From NCBI RefSeq assembly GCF_027105055.1, contig NZ_CP114264.1, positions 1,612,001 to 1,676,000 of the forward strand: 64,000 nucleotides of DNA, read 5' to 3'. The notes beneath the pieces are model-generated. The model saw nothing but the letters and a program-made list of their open reading frames with translations. It did no database searches and had not been told where the DNA came from. Position numbers and translations under genes: made by a program. Origin of the DNA: Acinetobacter sp. TR3 (lineage in GTDB: Bacteria; Pseudomonadota; Gammaproteobacteria; Pseudomonadales; Moraxellaceae). This document shows, piece by piece, positions 15,730-25,897 of this stretch (the stretch's first letter is position 1; each line of letters begins with the position of its first letter).

Positions 15730-16917
15730 CTAACGAGACAAATAACGGGTCATATCCTCAATGCCTTTTAATGTCATTGGGTACATATGATTTTCAAAAA
15801 TTTCTTTGATCCAGTTAATGGTCTGGGTGTAATGCCAGTAACCTTCCATTTCAGGATTCAACCAAGCGGTTTTGTCAAAATGCTGACGTAAACGTCTTAA
15901 CCATACTTCTCCAGCCTCATCATTCATGTATTCAACTGAACCACCTGCCGACTTGAGTTCGTAGGGTGCCATACTGGCATCACCAACAATGATGACACGA
16001 TAGTCGCGACCGTAAGTATGGAATAAATCCCATGTATTCATACGAGTTGAGCTACGACGGTGGTTATCCTTCCACACATAATCATAAAGACAATTGTGGA
16101 AATAGAAGTATTCTAGGGTTTTAAACTCAGACTTCGCAGCACTAAATAATTTTTCACACTCAGCGATATAGGCATCCATTGAACCACCAACATCGAACAG
16201 CATAAGTACTTTAATGCGGTTACGGCGTTCAGGCACAAGCTGTACGTCTAAAATACCCTGTTTAGCAGTTTCACGAATAGTACCATCAACATCGAGCTCT
16301 TCAGCCGCGCCTTGACGAGCAAACTTACGTAAACGGCGTAAAGCAATTTGCATCTGACGCGTTCCTAAAACTTGATCATCATCAAGATTTTGGTATTTAC
16401 GCTGCTCCCACACCTTTACAGCCGAACGTTTACGCCCCGGCCCACCGATACGAACACCTTCAGGATGATCGCCAAAAGCACCAAAAGGCGAAGTTCCGCC
16501 AGTGCCAACCATTCGATTGCCACCCTGATGCTTTTTATGTTGTTCACGTAAACGTTCTTCCAACATTTTCATCAGTTCTTCCAAAGAACCTGCTTTTTGT
16601 AGCTCAGCACGTTGCTCTGGTGTTAGATGTTTTTCTAATAATTCAAGGTCAAACCAATCTTTAGGTAACTTGTGAACTTGTTTAAGTAACTCGTCCAAAT
16701 CAAAAGTTTCAATGCCATCAAAATAATCTTTCATGGCACGATCGAACTTATCAAAGAAACGTTCATCTTTGACTAAAACTGTTTTAGCCAATTGATAGAA
16801 CTCTTCCTGATCTGCAAACACAAGTCCTGAAGCAACCGCCTGATTAAGATCAATCAGCTCACGAGTTGTAACAGGTACACCATATTTACGTAAGGTGTAA
16901 AACAATCGCACAAACAT
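15730..16917 (-). CDS. VWA-domain protein, CoxE family
   Basis: 395 residues. The N-terminal part (about 1–150) is helical and charged with a Gly-rich stretch NRMVGTGGTSPFGAFGDHP. The C-terminal half is a von Willebrand A domain with MIDAS-like LMLFDVGGSMDAYI (about 238–251; the middle Ser of DxSxS is Gly, as is common in this family) and IIVGDASMAPYE (about 324–335). CoxE-type proteins work with MoxR ATPases in inserting or remodelling cofactors or protein complexes. The paired ATPase gene ends 12 bases upstream. Confidence 0.88.
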   Translation of the reverse strand: MFVRLFYTLRKYGVPVTTRELIDLNQAVASGLVFADQEEFYQLAKTVLVKDERFFDKFDRAMKDYFDGIETFDLDELLKQVHKLPKDWFDLELLEKHLTPEQRAELQKAGSLEELMKMLEERLREQHKKHQGGNRMVGTGGTSPFGAFGDHPEGVRIGGPGRKRSAVKVWEQRKYQNLDDDQVLGTRQMQIALRRLRKFARQGAAEELDVDGTIRETAKQGILDVQLVPERRNRIKVLMLFDVGGSMDAYIAECEKLFSAAKSEFKTLEYFYFHNCLYDYVWKDNHRRSSTRMNTWDLFHTYGRDYRVIIVGDASMAPYELKSAGGSVEYMNDEAGEVWLRRLRQHFDKTAWLNPEMEGYWHYTQTINWIKEIFENHMYPMTLKGIEDMTRYLSR

Positions 16918-16929
16918 GTGATTACACTC

Positions 16930-17781
16930 TTAGCGGCGTGACATAAAAGCTAAACGTTCAAGTAATTGTACATCTTGTTCATTTTTAATCAGCGCACCAT
17001 ACAGTGGCGGGATTGCTTTTGATTTATCATGATTACGCAATACATCTTCAGGCATATCATCTGCCATGAGTAAGCTTAACCAGTCAATTAACTCTGAGGT
17101 TGATGGTGGTTTCTTTAAATTGGTGACTTCACGTAATTTAAAGAACACTTGCAATGCTTCACTGACCAAAGTGTTTGAAATATTTGGGAAATGAACTGCG
17201 ATAATTTCACGCATCGTTGATTCATCAGGAAACTCAATATAATGAAAGAAGCAGCGACGTAAGAATGCATCTGGTAATTCTTTTTCATTATTCGAAGTAA
17301 TAATCACAATCGGGCGTTGTGTTGCGGTAATGGTTTCACCAGTCTCGTAAACATAAAACGACATTTTATCGAGTTCATGCAATAAGTCATTCGGAAACTC
17401 AATATCTGCTTTGTCAATTTCATCAATCAACAATACACAACGTTCTTCACTGGTAAATGCTTCCCACAACTTACCTGGTTTAATATAGTTTTTAATGTCA
17501 TAAACACGGTCATCACCTAACTGGCTATCACGCAAGCGAGAAACAGCATCATATTCATACAATCCTTGCTGTGCTTTGGTGGTTGATTTGATATGCCAAG
17601 TAATTAGTTTTAGACCTAAACTTTCTGCAACTTGTTCCGCAAGTAATGTTTTACCTGTACCTGGCTCACCTTTCACCAATAATGGTTTTTGTAAAGCACG
17701 CGCGGCTTTTACCGCAAGTTTCAGGCTGTCAGTTGCAATATATTGATCTGTACCAGTGAAGTGTTGTGTATCAGCAGACAT
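16930..17781 (-). CDS. MoxR-family AAA+ ATPase
   Basis: 283 residues. Walker A GEPGTGKT (about 38–45), Walker B VLLIDEIDKAD (about 115–125), sensor-1 IITSNNEKELPDAFLRRC (about 154–171). MoxR ATPases act with a VWA partner as chaperone-like machines; the partner is the next gene. The substrate complex is not revealed by the context, which is housekeeping genes on both sides. Confidence 0.92.
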   Translation of the reverse strand: MSADTQHFTGTDQYIATDSLKLAVKAARALQKPLLVKGEPGTGKTLLAEQVAESLGLKLITWHIKSTTKAQQGLYEYDAVSRLRDSQLGDDRVYDIKNYIKPGKLWEAFTSEERCVLLIDEIDKADIEFPNDLLHELDKMSFYVYETGETITATQRPIVIITSNNEKELPDAFLRRCFFHYIEFPDESTMREIIAVHFPNISNTLVSEALQVFFKLREVTNLKKPPSTSELIDWLSLLMADDMPEDVLRNHDKSKAIPPLYGALIKNEQDVQLLERLAFMSRR

Positions 17782-17818
17782 TTGAAAACCTTATTTTTCT
17801 TTAACTTTATGTGAATAT

Positions 17819-18208
17819 CTAAACCGAACGTGCAAGTTTATTTGCACTGTATTTTGACCAGCAGAAGCCGATCAATAATCCTGTACCAATGACAAAGAGA
17901 ATCAAAGATAAATTTGACCAGATTAAAACATGCTCTTTTGTGAGTACGCCAAAAATCAAACCAAAAATAGCAGGTGCTAATTCTGAATTGGGACCTTCAG
18001 AAATTGTTGGTGTGGCAAGGATTGCAAAAACGATAATCCAAAGAATTCCTCCTATTGGATTAGGCATACGTGACATCAAACGATACCAACACCATAATGC
18101 AATCATTGCACCTGTAACATACACAATAATCGCAACATTCTCTTCAGGAAATTGTTCCAGTAGCGAAAGAATGTGAGACCAAATTGCAGTTATCGTTTCA
18201 AGCACCAC
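17819..18208 (-). CDS. Four-helix inner-membrane protein, unknown
   Basis: 129 residues with hydrophobic segments at about 24–42, 52–66, 79–90 and 96–117, and short polar loops. No motif recognised. The start overlaps the end of ycgL by 11 bases, so the two are probably translated together, and the MoxR gene follows 37 bases after its stop. Membership in the MoxR/VWA transcript is likely; function unknown. Confidence 0.7.
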   Translation of the reverse strand: MVLETITAIWSHILSLLEQFPEENVAIIVYVTGAMIALWCWYRLMSRMPNPIGGILWIIVFAILATPTISEGPNSELAPAIFGLIFGVLTKEHVLIWSNLSLILFVIGTGLLIGFCWSKYSANKLARSV

Positions 18209-18503
18209 GCAACCCCTCTGGCGCTACCGCATTTGGATTAATAAGTCCTTCTGGCGGCATTTGAATAAAAAAACCTTTAGTCTGTAATGAGTCTAAGACA
18301 TGCAATACGTTTACACGTGCAAGTTTCCGCTCACCATGAAGTTCCAAATGCATTACAAAAGTTGCTTTGCCAAATGCTTGCAAAACAGTCTCAGGAACAG
18401 ATTCAAAAGGATTTTCTTGTTCCGTATCAGCAGAATAATTTGGACGAGCAATATACATATACATTTCGTCTTTTTTGCTTGATCTATAAATATCGCAGTG
18501 CAT
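18198..18503 (-). CDS. ycgL: YcgL domain protein
   Basis: 101 residues. The YcgL family pattern is clear: [16 protein letters not shown] at the start, [39 protein letters not shown]. The family is a small alpha/beta fold of unknown biochemical role, and in many gammaproteobacteria it lies beside rnd, as here. Confidence 0.9.
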   Translation of the reverse strand: MHCDIYRSSKKDEMYMYIARPNYSADTEQENPFESVPETVLQAFGKATFVMHLELHGERKLARVNVLHVLDSLQTKGFFIQMPPEGLINPNAVAPEGLRGA

Positions 18504-18641
18504 GTTTACTCACAACTCTTATCAATCTTAGAGACTATTGGCCATTTAGATTCCAATAGACTTTAAACAGCATACATGAAAAAAAAACTAGGTACATTAA
18601 CGAATGTTAACGCAACAGTCGTATTTCACAGCTGAACTATT

Positions 18642-19784
18642 TTACCTAGCTAACTTCATTTGGGCCGCCAAATACTCAATATCTTGTCGCATTAATGCAA
18701 CCAATGGCTTGGTCAAGATATCGTAGCGCCAACCTAACAAATAACTCGGCAACTCTTGCTCTTCTAAATGGAATACAACATATTCATAAATTGCATTCAG
18801 CCATTTCTTACGTAGCAAGACTTCTTTTGGTATTCCTGTCTCAAATACGACACGGTCAATCAAAGCATCGACCTGAGGTGCAACTTCTTTTGAATTACTT
18901 TTAACAGGTCGAGCCATTCTTAATGGCCATTCATCTTCAGGCGGTAAAAATTTTAATAAATCCAATATGGTTTTGCCATGTTCACGCACAATATTTGGAC
19001 GAATATCTTTAACTTGTGCAAGTTGGAAATTATTACGTGGATTTTTTTCCACTAAATCTAGCATTGTTGTATTTTTGAGGACAAAACTACGCGGTTGATT
19101 CATGGCTTTGGTAATTTGCTCACGCCAAATACTGAGCTGCTGTAATTGCATTAACTCACGACGTGAATGACGATAATTACCAATATCGGTATATAGTTCT
19201 GTCAATGGAGTTTCTATCGCAATTTCTTTCGTTAAATTCTGACAATCTTCCAAAACATATTGATAAAGCCCTTTACGCTGTAAATCATGTTTTAATGTAT
19301 CAGCTAGCTTTGTTAAATATAAGACATCATTTGCGGCATAATTAATTTGCTCTTGACTTAAAGGGCGTGCCAACCAATCTGAGCGAGTTTGATCTTTATC
19401 AATCTCAATATTTAGGCAGGTTTTTAATGCATTTTGATAGCTTACCTGAAGCCCATGACCAAGAAATGCCATTGCGATCTGCGTATCAAATACATTTTTT
19501 AATGGTTTTTGATCTGCATAATGATAAATTAAATCAATATCTTCGCCACAAGCATGAAAGATATTCTGCTGTGCAGTAAAAACCTTCTGCCAAAACTGCT
19601 CTAAATCAAGTGCTACTCCATCTAGTAAAGCAATTTGACCATTACAATTAATCTGGCATACCCCAAGTTTTGGATATAAGGTATCAACCTTAATAAACTC
19701 AGTATCAAGTGCGTAGGTAGAACATTGTTCCATTTGACTGAGGAGAACAGCAAGGTCTTTTTGCTGTTGAATGAACTGAAACAT
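18642..19784 (-). CDS. rnd: Ribonuclease D
   Basis: 380 residues. DEDD exonuclease domain with Exo I DTEFI (about 28–32), Exo II around FHACGEDIDLIYHY (about 77–90) and Exo III YAANDVLYL (about 149–157), followed by an HRDC-type helical domain (about 208–290). RNase D trims the 3' ends of tRNA and other small RNAs. Single gene, with ycgL downstream on the same strand. Confidence 0.95.
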   Translation of the reverse strand: MFQFIQQQKDLAVLLSQMEQCSTYALDTEFIKVDTLYPKLGVCQINCNGQIALLDGVALDLEQFWQKVFTAQQNIFHACGEDIDLIYHYADQKPLKNVFDTQIAMAFLGHGLQVSYQNALKTCLNIEIDKDQTRSDWLARPLSQEQINYAANDVLYLTKLADTLKHDLQRKGLYQYVLEDCQNLTKEIAIETPLTELYTDIGNYRHSRRELMQLQQLSIWREQITKAMNQPRSFVLKNTTMLDLVEKNPRNNFQLAQVKDIRPNIVREHGKTILDLLKFLPPEDEWPLRMARPVKSNSKEVAPQVDALIDRVVFETGIPKEVLLRKKWLNAIYEYVVFHLEEQELPSYLLGWRYDILTKPLVALMRQDIEYLAAQMKLAR

Positions 19785-20058
19785 ATTTGCTCAAGTAAAA
19801 TAATAAAAAACAATAGCAATACGACTGTAAAAATACAGTTTTTGCTGAAACGAAACTAAATCTACAAAGAAAAATTTAATCACTATTCCACATGAAAAAC
19901 ATGAAATTACTCCTATTCTATTCATCAAAAACGAAAATCCTTTTCGTTTGCTTATACTGCCATAAATTACAGCAAATATACCTAAAATAATGTTAGACAA
20001 AATGTAAAAGTGAATTATTTGTTTAAATTAATAGCATGAATTTACAATAAATATAAAA
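19785..20058. other. Intergenic spacer, nothing recognised
   Basis: 274 bp of AT-rich sequence upstream of rnd and downstream of recR. A 69-codon leftward frame crosses it but has no ribosome-binding site and a composition typical of random AT-rich DNA. The rnd promoter must be here. Confidence 0.4.
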
Positions 20059-20655
20059 TTATTTCATCTTCATACGATTATGTACCGCTTGACTTAACGT
20101 ATGACTATCGACATATTCTAATTCGCCACCTTGTGGCACGCCTTGTGCGATTCTGGTCATGTGAATTGGCAAATGTTTCGTTGCCTCAACTAAGTAATGT
20201 GCTGTCGCTTGACCTTCCACGGTGGCATTAGTTGCTAAAATTACTTCTTCAATCTGTCCTTGGCTTAATCGTTGAATCAAATATGGAATACCAATTTCTT
20301 CAGGACCTATTCCATCCAATGGAGACAAATGACCACCAAGTACATGATATTTACCTCTAAAGCTTCCACTTTGTTCGATTGCCATGACATCAGCTGGAGA
20401 TTCAACCACACAAAGCAATTGCTCATCTCTTTCTACAGACGCACAAATGTCACAGATTTCGTTTTCAGTTAATGAATGACAAATATGGCATTCGTGAATA
20501 TGGCTCGAAGCCTCGTGTAATGCATAAGATAATGCAAAAGCACCTTCACGATTTTTCATCAACAAATGTAATGCCATCCGTTGTGCAGATTTTGGACCAA
20601 CGCTTGGTAAAATACGCAATGCTTGAACTAGCTGTTCAAATCGTTCACTAAACAC
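20059..20655 (-). CDS. recR: Recombination protein RecR
   Basis: 198 residues. Helix-hairpin-helix region LRILPSVGPKSAQRMALHLL (about 12–31), a four-Cys zinc finger C-x2-C-x10-C-x2-C in ECHICHSLTENEICDIC (about 54–70) and a Toprim domain starting LLCVVESPADVMAIE (about 79–93). With RecO, RecR loads RecA onto SSB-coated gaps. It follows ybaB as in most bacteria; here dnaX is replaced upstream by metZ. Confidence 0.96.
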   Translation of the reverse strand: MFSERFEQLVQALRILPSVGPKSAQRMALHLLMKNREGAFALSYALHEASSHIHECHICHSLTENEICDICASVERDEQLLCVVESPADVMAIEQSGSFRGKYHVLGGHLSPLDGIGPEEIGIPYLIQRLSQGQIEEVILATNATVEGQATAHYLVEATKHLPIHMTRIAQGVPQGGELEYVDSHTLSQAVHNRMKMK

Positions 20656-20684
20656 AGATCAACTCTATTATTTATAAAAAAGGT

Positions 20685-20720
20685 TCTCTAAGCCTCACCA
20701 AAAGACTTAGAGACTTTTGG
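20685..20720 (-). promoter_or_regulatory. Mutually exclusive hairpins between ybaB and recR
   Basis: On the minus strand CCAAAAG pairs with CTTTTGG (20720–20714 with 20704–20698), while TCTCTAAG can instead pair with CTTAGAGA (20713–20706 with 20692–20685), after which ACCTTTTTT follows. The second fold is terminator-shaped; the first would prevent it. Attenuation of recR is a possible reading. Confidence 0.5.
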
Positions 20721-20721
20721 C

Positions 20722-21051
20722 TTAGAATAAACCAGATAAACCTGGTGGTAAGCCCATACCTGAATTCGCACCTTGAAGTTTTTCTTCAGAAATAGCTTCG
20801 GCTTGACGTGCTGCATCATTCATCGCAGCAGCAATCAGATCTTCAATCATATCAGCTTCATCTTGTAATAAGTCTGGGCTAATTTCGATACGCTTAACGA
20901 CATTACGGCAAGTCATAGTTACTTTAACCAAACCACCGCCCGCCTCAGCGTGAACTTCTGTTTTTGCAAGCTCTTCTTTGGCTTTTTTAATATTGGATTC
21001 CATATCCTTTTGCATGCGCTGAGCTTGCTGCATGAGCATATTAATGTTCAT
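20722..21051 (-). CDS. ybaB: YbaB/EbfC nucleoid-associated protein
   Basis: 109 residues. The N-terminal coiled helix ([26 protein letters not shown]), the [12 protein letters not shown] strand and the helix [14 protein letters not shown] are family hallmarks; the Gly/Leu-rich tail [12 protein letters not shown] is also typical. It forms a dimer that binds DNA in a pincer-like way. 11 bases separate it from metZ upstream, and recR follows. Confidence 0.95.
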   Translation of the reverse strand: MNINMLMQQAQRMQKDMESNIKKAKEELAKTEVHAEAGGGLVKVTMTCRNVVKRIEISPDLLQDEADMIEDLIAAAMNDAARQAEAISEEKLQGANSGMGLPPGLSGLF

Positions 21052-21062
21052 AAGTTTCTCTC

Positions 21063-22250
21063 TTAAATTAAATCTAAACCGCGTGATAAGTCGCGAATAA
21101 TATCATTAATATCTTCTAAACCAACAGAAACACGAATTAAGCCTTCTTCAATTCCTGCAGCCTGTTTGGCTTCAGGCGACATTCTACCATGTGAGGTGGT
21201 TGCTGGATGGGTAATTGTTGACTTAACATCGCCTAAATTACTGGTAATCGATAAGAAGCGCGTATTATCAATAACCGTCCACGCACCTTCACGTTCGCCT
21301 CTTACGACAAAAGATACAACACCGCCAAAACCTTTTTGCTGTTTTTTGGCTAATTCATGCCCAGGATGGTCAGGCAAACCTGCGTAATACACTTTTTCAA
21401 CCTTTTCATGTTGGTGTAACCACTCCGCAAGTATTTGTGCATTTTCACAGTGCGCTTTCATACGGATACTGAGTGTTTCCAAGCCCTTGAGGAAAATCCA
21501 TGCATTGAATGGACTCATTGAATTACCCAAAGTACGGATTACACCATTAACTTCTTCAAGTAAATCGTTTTTACCAACAACTGCACCACCTAATGCACGC
21601 CCCTGACCATCAATATATTTTGTTGCTGAATAAAGAACCAAATCAGCACCAAACTTAATCGGTTGTTGCAATACTGGTGTACAAAAACAGTTATCTACAG
21701 CAAATAATGTGCCATTGGCATGGGCAATATCTGCAATTGCTTGCATATCACCAACCTGTGCCAAAGGATTCGAGGGTGTTTCAATAAAGAGAATACGTGT
21801 ATTTGGACGAATCGCTTGTTTCCAGCCTTCAAGATCATCCAAATCGACAAAAGTCACTTCTACAGCAAATTTAGCAACATATTTTTCAAATAAAGCAATG
21901 ATTGAACCAAATACTGCGCGAGAACAAATCACATGATCGCCAGCTTTTAAATATGCCATACACATCGCATGTACAGCAGCCATACCAGAACTGGTCGCAA
22001 CTGCACGCTCTGCACCATCTAATATTGCTAAACGTTTTTCAAAAGCTTGCACTGTTGGATTGGTATAACGTGAGTATGTATTTCCTGCGATTTGCCCAGA
22101 AAATTTTGCAGCAGCATCTGCGGCACTTTCGCAAACAAACGAAGATGTTAAAAAGATAGGTTCACTATGTTCCCCTTCAAAGGTACGATCATGCCCTGTG
22201 CGAATAGCCAGTGTTTCAAGTTGGTATTCTAAATCATCGCTTGGATTCAT
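21063..22250 (-). CDS. metZ: O-succinylhomoserine sulfhydrylase
   Basis: 395 residues, PLP-dependent Cys/Met-metabolism family. Visible: SRYTNPTV (about 58–65), SSGMAAVHA (about 83–91), FIETPSNP (about 154–161) and the PLP-lysine motif [12 protein letters not shown] (about 203–214). MetZ makes homocysteine directly from O-succinylhomoserine and sulphide. IFLTSSF and the length fit MetZ better than MetB or MetY. First gene of the metZ–ybaB–recR run. Confidence 0.92.
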   Translation of the reverse strand: MNPSDDLEYQLETLAIRTGHDRTFEGEHSEPIFLTSSFVCESAADAAAKFSGQIAGNTYSRYTNPTVQAFEKRLAILDGAERAVATSSGMAAVHAMCMAYLKAGDHVICSRAVFGSIIALFEKYVAKFAVEVTFVDLDDLEGWKQAIRPNTRILFIETPSNPLAQVGDMQAIADIAHANGTLFAVDNCFCTPVLQQPIKFGADLVLYSATKYIDGQGRALGGAVVGKNDLLEEVNGVIRTLGNSMSPFNAWIFLKGLETLSIRMKAHCENAQILAEWLHQHEKVEKVYYAGLPDHPGHELAKKQQKGFGGVVSFVVRGEREGAWTVIDNTRFLSITSNLGDVKSTITHPATTSHGRMSPEAKQAAGIEEGLIRVSVGLEDINDIIRDLSRGLDLI

Positions 22251-22366
22251 CGTTTTGTATGCCTTATGATCAGGTGTTTAAATATGCCAACATTTTGAGC
22301 GCCTAACGTATTTAAGGTCAAGGCATAAGATGAAATTATCGCTTAGACTTCGTGCAATCTTGACTC

Positions 22367-23464
22367 ATGATGAGACTTTCAAAGATGAAATCACTTGTAG
22401 AACAGCAAAAAATAAATTTTAAACATCTGGCTATGCGTGTCTTCGATGCAGATAAGCTTGTATTGTCACAATCGACAGCTTATCAAGTGATTGCTGAATT
22501 TAAACAAACTCGTGTTCGTTTTTATGCTTCTGAGAACAAACGTTACAAAGAGCCATTGGTATTTACAGCTCCTCTTGCCATCAACATGGATATTTATGAT
22601 CTATATCCATACCGCTCTTTGATTAAACATTTTCAAGAAAGTGGTTTTGATGTTTATCTAATTGACTGGGGTAAGTTGACTTACAAAAACTACCAAGTGA
22701 ATTTTTTATCATTTATAGATAAATTTATTCCACGTTGTATTGAGGCGATTCAAAAGCATTCTAAATCTGAAAAAATCTCTTTGCATGGTTGGAGTATGGC
22801 TGGAATTTTTGTCACACTTTACACTGCTCGACACAAGCCAAATGCGGTTAAAAATTTAATTGTTTTAGGTAGCCCGATTGATAGTTATGCATCGGGTTAT
22901 ATCGGAAAATTATATAAAACACTGGCATATATTACGACGCGTAACCGAACCATCAAAGATTATATCTATAACCGTTTACCTAAGTTGATGATTCATTCAC
23001 CTGGTTTTTTAAACTCATTAGGTTTTAAATTGTTAGATCCTAAGGGTTGGATTGATGGCAATATTCAATTGCTCAAAAATCTTGATAATCTCAAGCTGGT
23101 TCAGGAAGATGCCACACTCAGCCATTTCCTGAATAACATGATTGACTATCCAGGTGGTATCAATCAGGACATGCTGTTTAATGTATGGCTACAAAATCCA
23201 TTGAAGCATGGCGCAATCAAACTCAAGAATGAGACGATTGAACTGAAGAACATCAATTGTTCTTTATTGGTAGGTGCAGGTAAAAGCGATCAACTTGTTA
23301 CTTCTGAGGCTGCTTTTCCTTTAACACAGTTGACAAATAGTCAAGATGTCACGTTTACTTTGATACCTGGCGGGCACTTAGGTTTAATGTCTAGTCAAAA
23401 TAGTTCAATTGAGTTCTGGCCAACACTGACAACTTGGTTATCAGAACGCTCAACTCCAATATAA
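22367..23464 (+). CDS. PHA-synthase-like alpha/beta hydrolase
   Basis: 365 residues. Nucleophile elbow HGWSMAG (about 141–147, Ser in place of the PhaC Cys), an upstream YLIDWG (about 98–103) strand typical of PhaC-like proteins, an Asp in GAGKSDQLV (about 303–311) and a His in IPGGHLGLM (about 334–342) complete a catalytic triad. The Ser nucleophile makes a lipase or esterase more likely than polymer synthesis, and no other PHA genes are present. The next gene begins nine bases later. Confidence 0.8.
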   Translation: MMRLSKMKSLVEQQKINFKHLAMRVFDADKLVLSQSTAYQVIAEFKQTRVRFYASENKRYKEPLVFTAPLAINMDIYDLYPYRSLIKHFQESGFDVYLIDWGKLTYKNYQVNFLSFIDKFIPRCIEAIQKHSKSEKISLHGWSMAGIFVTLYTARHKPNAVKNLIVLGSPIDSYASGYIGKLYKTLAYITTRNRTIKDYIYNRLPKLMIHSPGFLNSLGFKLLDPKGWIDGNIQLLKNLDNLKLVQEDATLSHFLNNMIDYPGGINQDMLFNVWLQNPLKHGAIKLKNETIELKNINCSLLVGAGKSDQLVTSEAAFPLTQLTNSQDVTFTLIPGGHLGLMSSQNSSIEFWPTLTTWLSERSTPI

Positions 23465-23473
23465 AGGTAAACT

Positions 23474-24346
23474 ATGACTCAATCTGTTGCATTCATCGGT
23501 TTAGGTGCTATGGGCTATCGTATGGCAGCCCATCTACCCAAGCATTTCGAAAAAGTTTACGTTTGGAATCGAAACTTTAGTAAGGCTGAACAACATGCAA
23601 CAGAATATGGAACCACGGCGGTTGAACTAGCTCAGGCAGTACAGGCAGATGTTATATTTTCATGTCTGCCAACCAGTGCAGATGTTGAAGCCTTGATTGA
23701 TGGTGCTGAGATTAAATCGGGAGCAATCTGGATTGACTGCACCAGTGGTGTTCCTGAGGCAGCGCGCCGTCTAGCAGAGCGATTAAAAATACAAAATATC
23801 GATTTTCTCGATGCACCTGTTAGCGGACAAACCATTGGTGCAGAAAATGCAACACTTACGGTTATGGTAGGTGGCGACATTAATGCTTTTGAACGTGCCT
23901 ATCCTGCAATGGCAGCCGTTGGAAAATTGATTCAGCATGTCGGCAATTCAGGTGCAGGCTTTGCAGTAAAAGCCATCAACAATATGTTGCTTGCTGTCAA
24001 TTTATGGTCAGTTGCCGAGGGATTTACCACATTAAAGGCGCATGGTGTAAACCTAGATGCAGCTTTGAATTGTATTAATGCTTCTAGTGGCAAAAGTCTC
24101 GTGACGGAAAATATCTTCCCTCAACGTGTGTTGAGTCGTGAATTTCCATGCACCTTTGCCTTGCCCTTATTGGCAAAAGATACAGGGATTGCCTTAGACT
24201 TAGTACATGATGCAAAGCTTCCAGCGCCTATCCTCGCCTTAACCCAGAGTTTGATTCAAGCAGCAAACCTTACTGCAGAACCGAATAGTGACTTTTCTTC
24301 TGCTGTCAAAATTTATGAAGAGTGGACGAAAATTATACTAAAGTAA
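23474..24346 (+). CDS. 3-hydroxyisobutyrate dehydrogenase-family oxidoreductase
   Basis: 290 residues. N-terminal Rossmann motif [15 protein letters not shown] (about 7–21), the substrate-binding signature [22 protein letters not shown] (about 115–136) and the catalytic lysine region [17 protein letters not shown] (about 159–175, Lys about 165). Family members reduce or oxidise small beta-hydroxyacids with NAD(P). No valine-degradation genes surround it, so the substrate stays open (hydroxyisobutyrate, tartronate semialdehyde or relatives). Confidence 0.87.
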   Translation: MTQSVAFIGLGAMGYRMAAHLPKHFEKVYVWNRNFSKAEQHATEYGTTAVELAQAVQADVIFSCLPTSADVEALIDGAEIKSGAIWIDCTSGVPEAARRLAERLKIQNIDFLDAPVSGQTIGAENATLTVMVGGDINAFERAYPAMAAVGKLIQHVGNSGAGFAVKAINNMLLAVNLWSVAEGFTTLKAHGVNLDAALNCINASSGKSLVTENIFPQRVLSREFPCTFALPLLAKDTGIALDLVHDAKLPAPILALTQSLIQAANLTAEPNSDFSSAVKIYEEWTKIILK

Positions 24347-24428
24347 AAAGCTCAAGGTATAGGTGAGTTGGAATGGGAGAACAGGTTGTTATATTATAGT
24401 AGCCCTATTCTCCTATCTTAATCTAACT

Positions 24429-24698
24429 TTAGTTAGCGATTTTCCAAAATAACACTTCTAATTTAAATTCTGATTTCACTAGAAATGCACACATAAACAA
24501 TGATATACCAATTACAATAATCATATTGTCTTTAAATGTAATCCCAAAACCGAATATTATGATGGATACGACAAGAATTGCATAAAAAGCGATTGCAGCA
24601 ACTTTTTCATTCAATCTCACAGTCACCACCCCAAAAAGAAGAATCATTCTCAGTAATTGCAATAAGCATACAATAATATACTTAAATTTATATGACAA
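24429..24698 (-). CDS. Small predicted membrane protein
   Basis: 89 residues with three hydrophobic segments (about 7–26, 32–50, 57–73). No motif recognised and no strong ribosome-binding site. AT-rich DNA easily yields hydrophobic frames, so this could be spurious; it is kept because it fills the gap completely and starts with a plausible positive-inside N-terminus. Confidence 0.4.
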   Translation of the reverse strand: MSYKFKYIIVCLLQLLRMILLFGVVTVRLNEKVAAIAFYAILVVSIIIFGFGITFKDNMIIVIGISLFMCAFLVKSEFKLEVLFWKIAN

Positions 24699-25031
24699 TT
24701 TAGAAATTCTTTGGATGATTTTTGCCGTTATTAGATTCTATTTTAAAACACTGATTCTTTGTACTATAGCTATTTTCTCTAACTTATGAAAAAGTAAGAT
24801 TAAAATCTCTATAATTAGTTTTTAATGACTTTTAATATAAACTATTGATATATAAGATATTTATGTGTTGTGTGAATGAATTATGGATAAAAATTACACT
24901 CCAATAATACAGTTTCATTGAAATTTCATTGATAAACCGTATATTAGTAGTTGAACTTAAGTCAAATCGTGAAAATAGACATATTTTCTTAATTTCTTTG
25001 AGTTCATGCCTTTTAACTAGAGGAATACCTC
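24699..25031. other. AT-rich intergenic region, no gene seen
   Basis: 333 bp. Nothing was recognised except the promoter region and AGAGGAA ribosome-binding site of the YARHG-domain gene at its right end. Confidence 0.5.
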
Positions 25032-25301
25032 ATGAATAAGTTTGCGGTTGCAGTTTTTGCTGGATTGGTAAGCCTTACAGGTTTTAACCTTCAAGCAGCT
25101 ACACCAGAACAAGAATGTAAAAAGTTGCAAGATGACTATAATCTCATCTATGCATCTAAAGGATTTTGTTTTAAAGATGCAGATGCCAAGGCTAAATATG
25201 GTAATGAAAACTGCCATACAACAAAGCCTAAATTTTCTGACAGAGAGCAACAACGCTTAGATGAAATTAAAGAGCGTCAAAAAGAATTAAATTGCAAATA
25301 A
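25032..25301 (+). CDS. Secreted YARHG-domain protein
   Basis: 89 residues with AGAGGAA eleven bases upstream. Signal peptide 1–22 (MNKFAVAVFAGLVSLTGFNLQA), mature part of about 67 residues with four Cys, and a YARHG-like domain: YNLIYASKGFCF (about 36–47, R of YARHG replaced by S-K), then KAKYGNENCH and a charged helix. Expected in the periplasm or outside; the domain's role is unknown. Confidence 0.75.
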   Translation: MNKFAVAVFAGLVSLTGFNLQAATPEQECKKLQDDYNLIYASKGFCFKDADAKAKYGNENCHTTKPKFSDREQQRLDEIKERQKELNCK

Positions 25302-25388
25302 AAGCCTTATTTTTAAGTCTTAGCAGTTTATTTTCTATTATTGTCTGAAAAGCAAAATTTCTCATCTCATTATATTAAAGGACTAATC

Positions 25389-25802
25389 ATGGCGTACGAT
25401 GACCAAAATATTTTTGCAAGAATCTTAAGAGGCGAACTACCTGCAATCAAAATCTATGAAGATGATCAGGTTCTCGCTTTTATGGATATTATGCCTCAAG
25501 CAGATGGTCATGCTTTAGTTATTCCTAAAACACCTGCTGTTACTTTGATGGATTTACCTGCTGATGCAGCAGCCTATACGATTCAAATTGTTCAAAAGAT
25601 AGCTAAAGCAATTGAAACCGCTTTAGATGCTAAAGGGATCGTACTAATGCAACTTTCAGGAGCTGCAGCTGGGCAAACAGTTCCACATGTGCACTTTCAT
25701 TTGATTCCTAGCTCAGTTCATGAACTTGGTCGTCATGCAGCACAAATGGGTGATCAGGAAATGATTAAAGCCTTTGCTGAAAAGATTAAAGCAGTGCTGT
25801 AA
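25389..25802 (+). CDS. HIT-family nucleotide hydrolase
   Basis: 137 residues from ATG 25389, which gives the standard HIT start [18 protein letters not shown]; a frame extension to 25341 has no support. The histidine triad is HVHFHLIP (about 100–107). HINT-type enzymes hydrolyse AMP-lysine and other adenosine phosphoramidates. A terminator follows at once, so the gene is monocistronic. Confidence 0.92.
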   Translation: MAYDDQNIFARILRGELPAIKIYEDDQVLAFMDIMPQADGHALVIPKTPAVTLMDLPADAAAYTIQIVQKIAKAIETALDAKGIVLMQLSGAAAGQTVPHVHFHLIPSSVHELGRHAAQMGDQEMIKAFAEKIKAVL

Positions 25803-25822
25803 GCAAAAAATTATCTAAATGA

Positions 25823-25845
25823 TGGGGCTTTTCGCCCCATTTTTA
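25823..25845 (+). terminator. Terminator after the HIT gene
   Basis: ATGGGGC (25823–25829), five-base loop, GCCCCAT (25835–25841), T5. Confidence 0.92.
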
Positions 25846-25897
25846 TTTATTAAATATATAAAAATCAAGAACAAATATAATTATTACTAAATATGAA

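Noticed and set aside
19791..20000. Leftward 69-codon hydrophobic frame upstream of rnd
   Set aside because: No ribosome-binding site and composition expected from AT-rich DNA.
22251..22366. SAM riboswitch or S-box before metZ
   Set aside because: The leader is about 115 bp and shows no conserved SAM-aptamer elements that I could recognise.
24370..24415. Terminator after the dehydrogenase gene
   Set aside because: GGAGAA/TTCTCC arms are separated by a long loop and there is no T-run, so the support is too weak.
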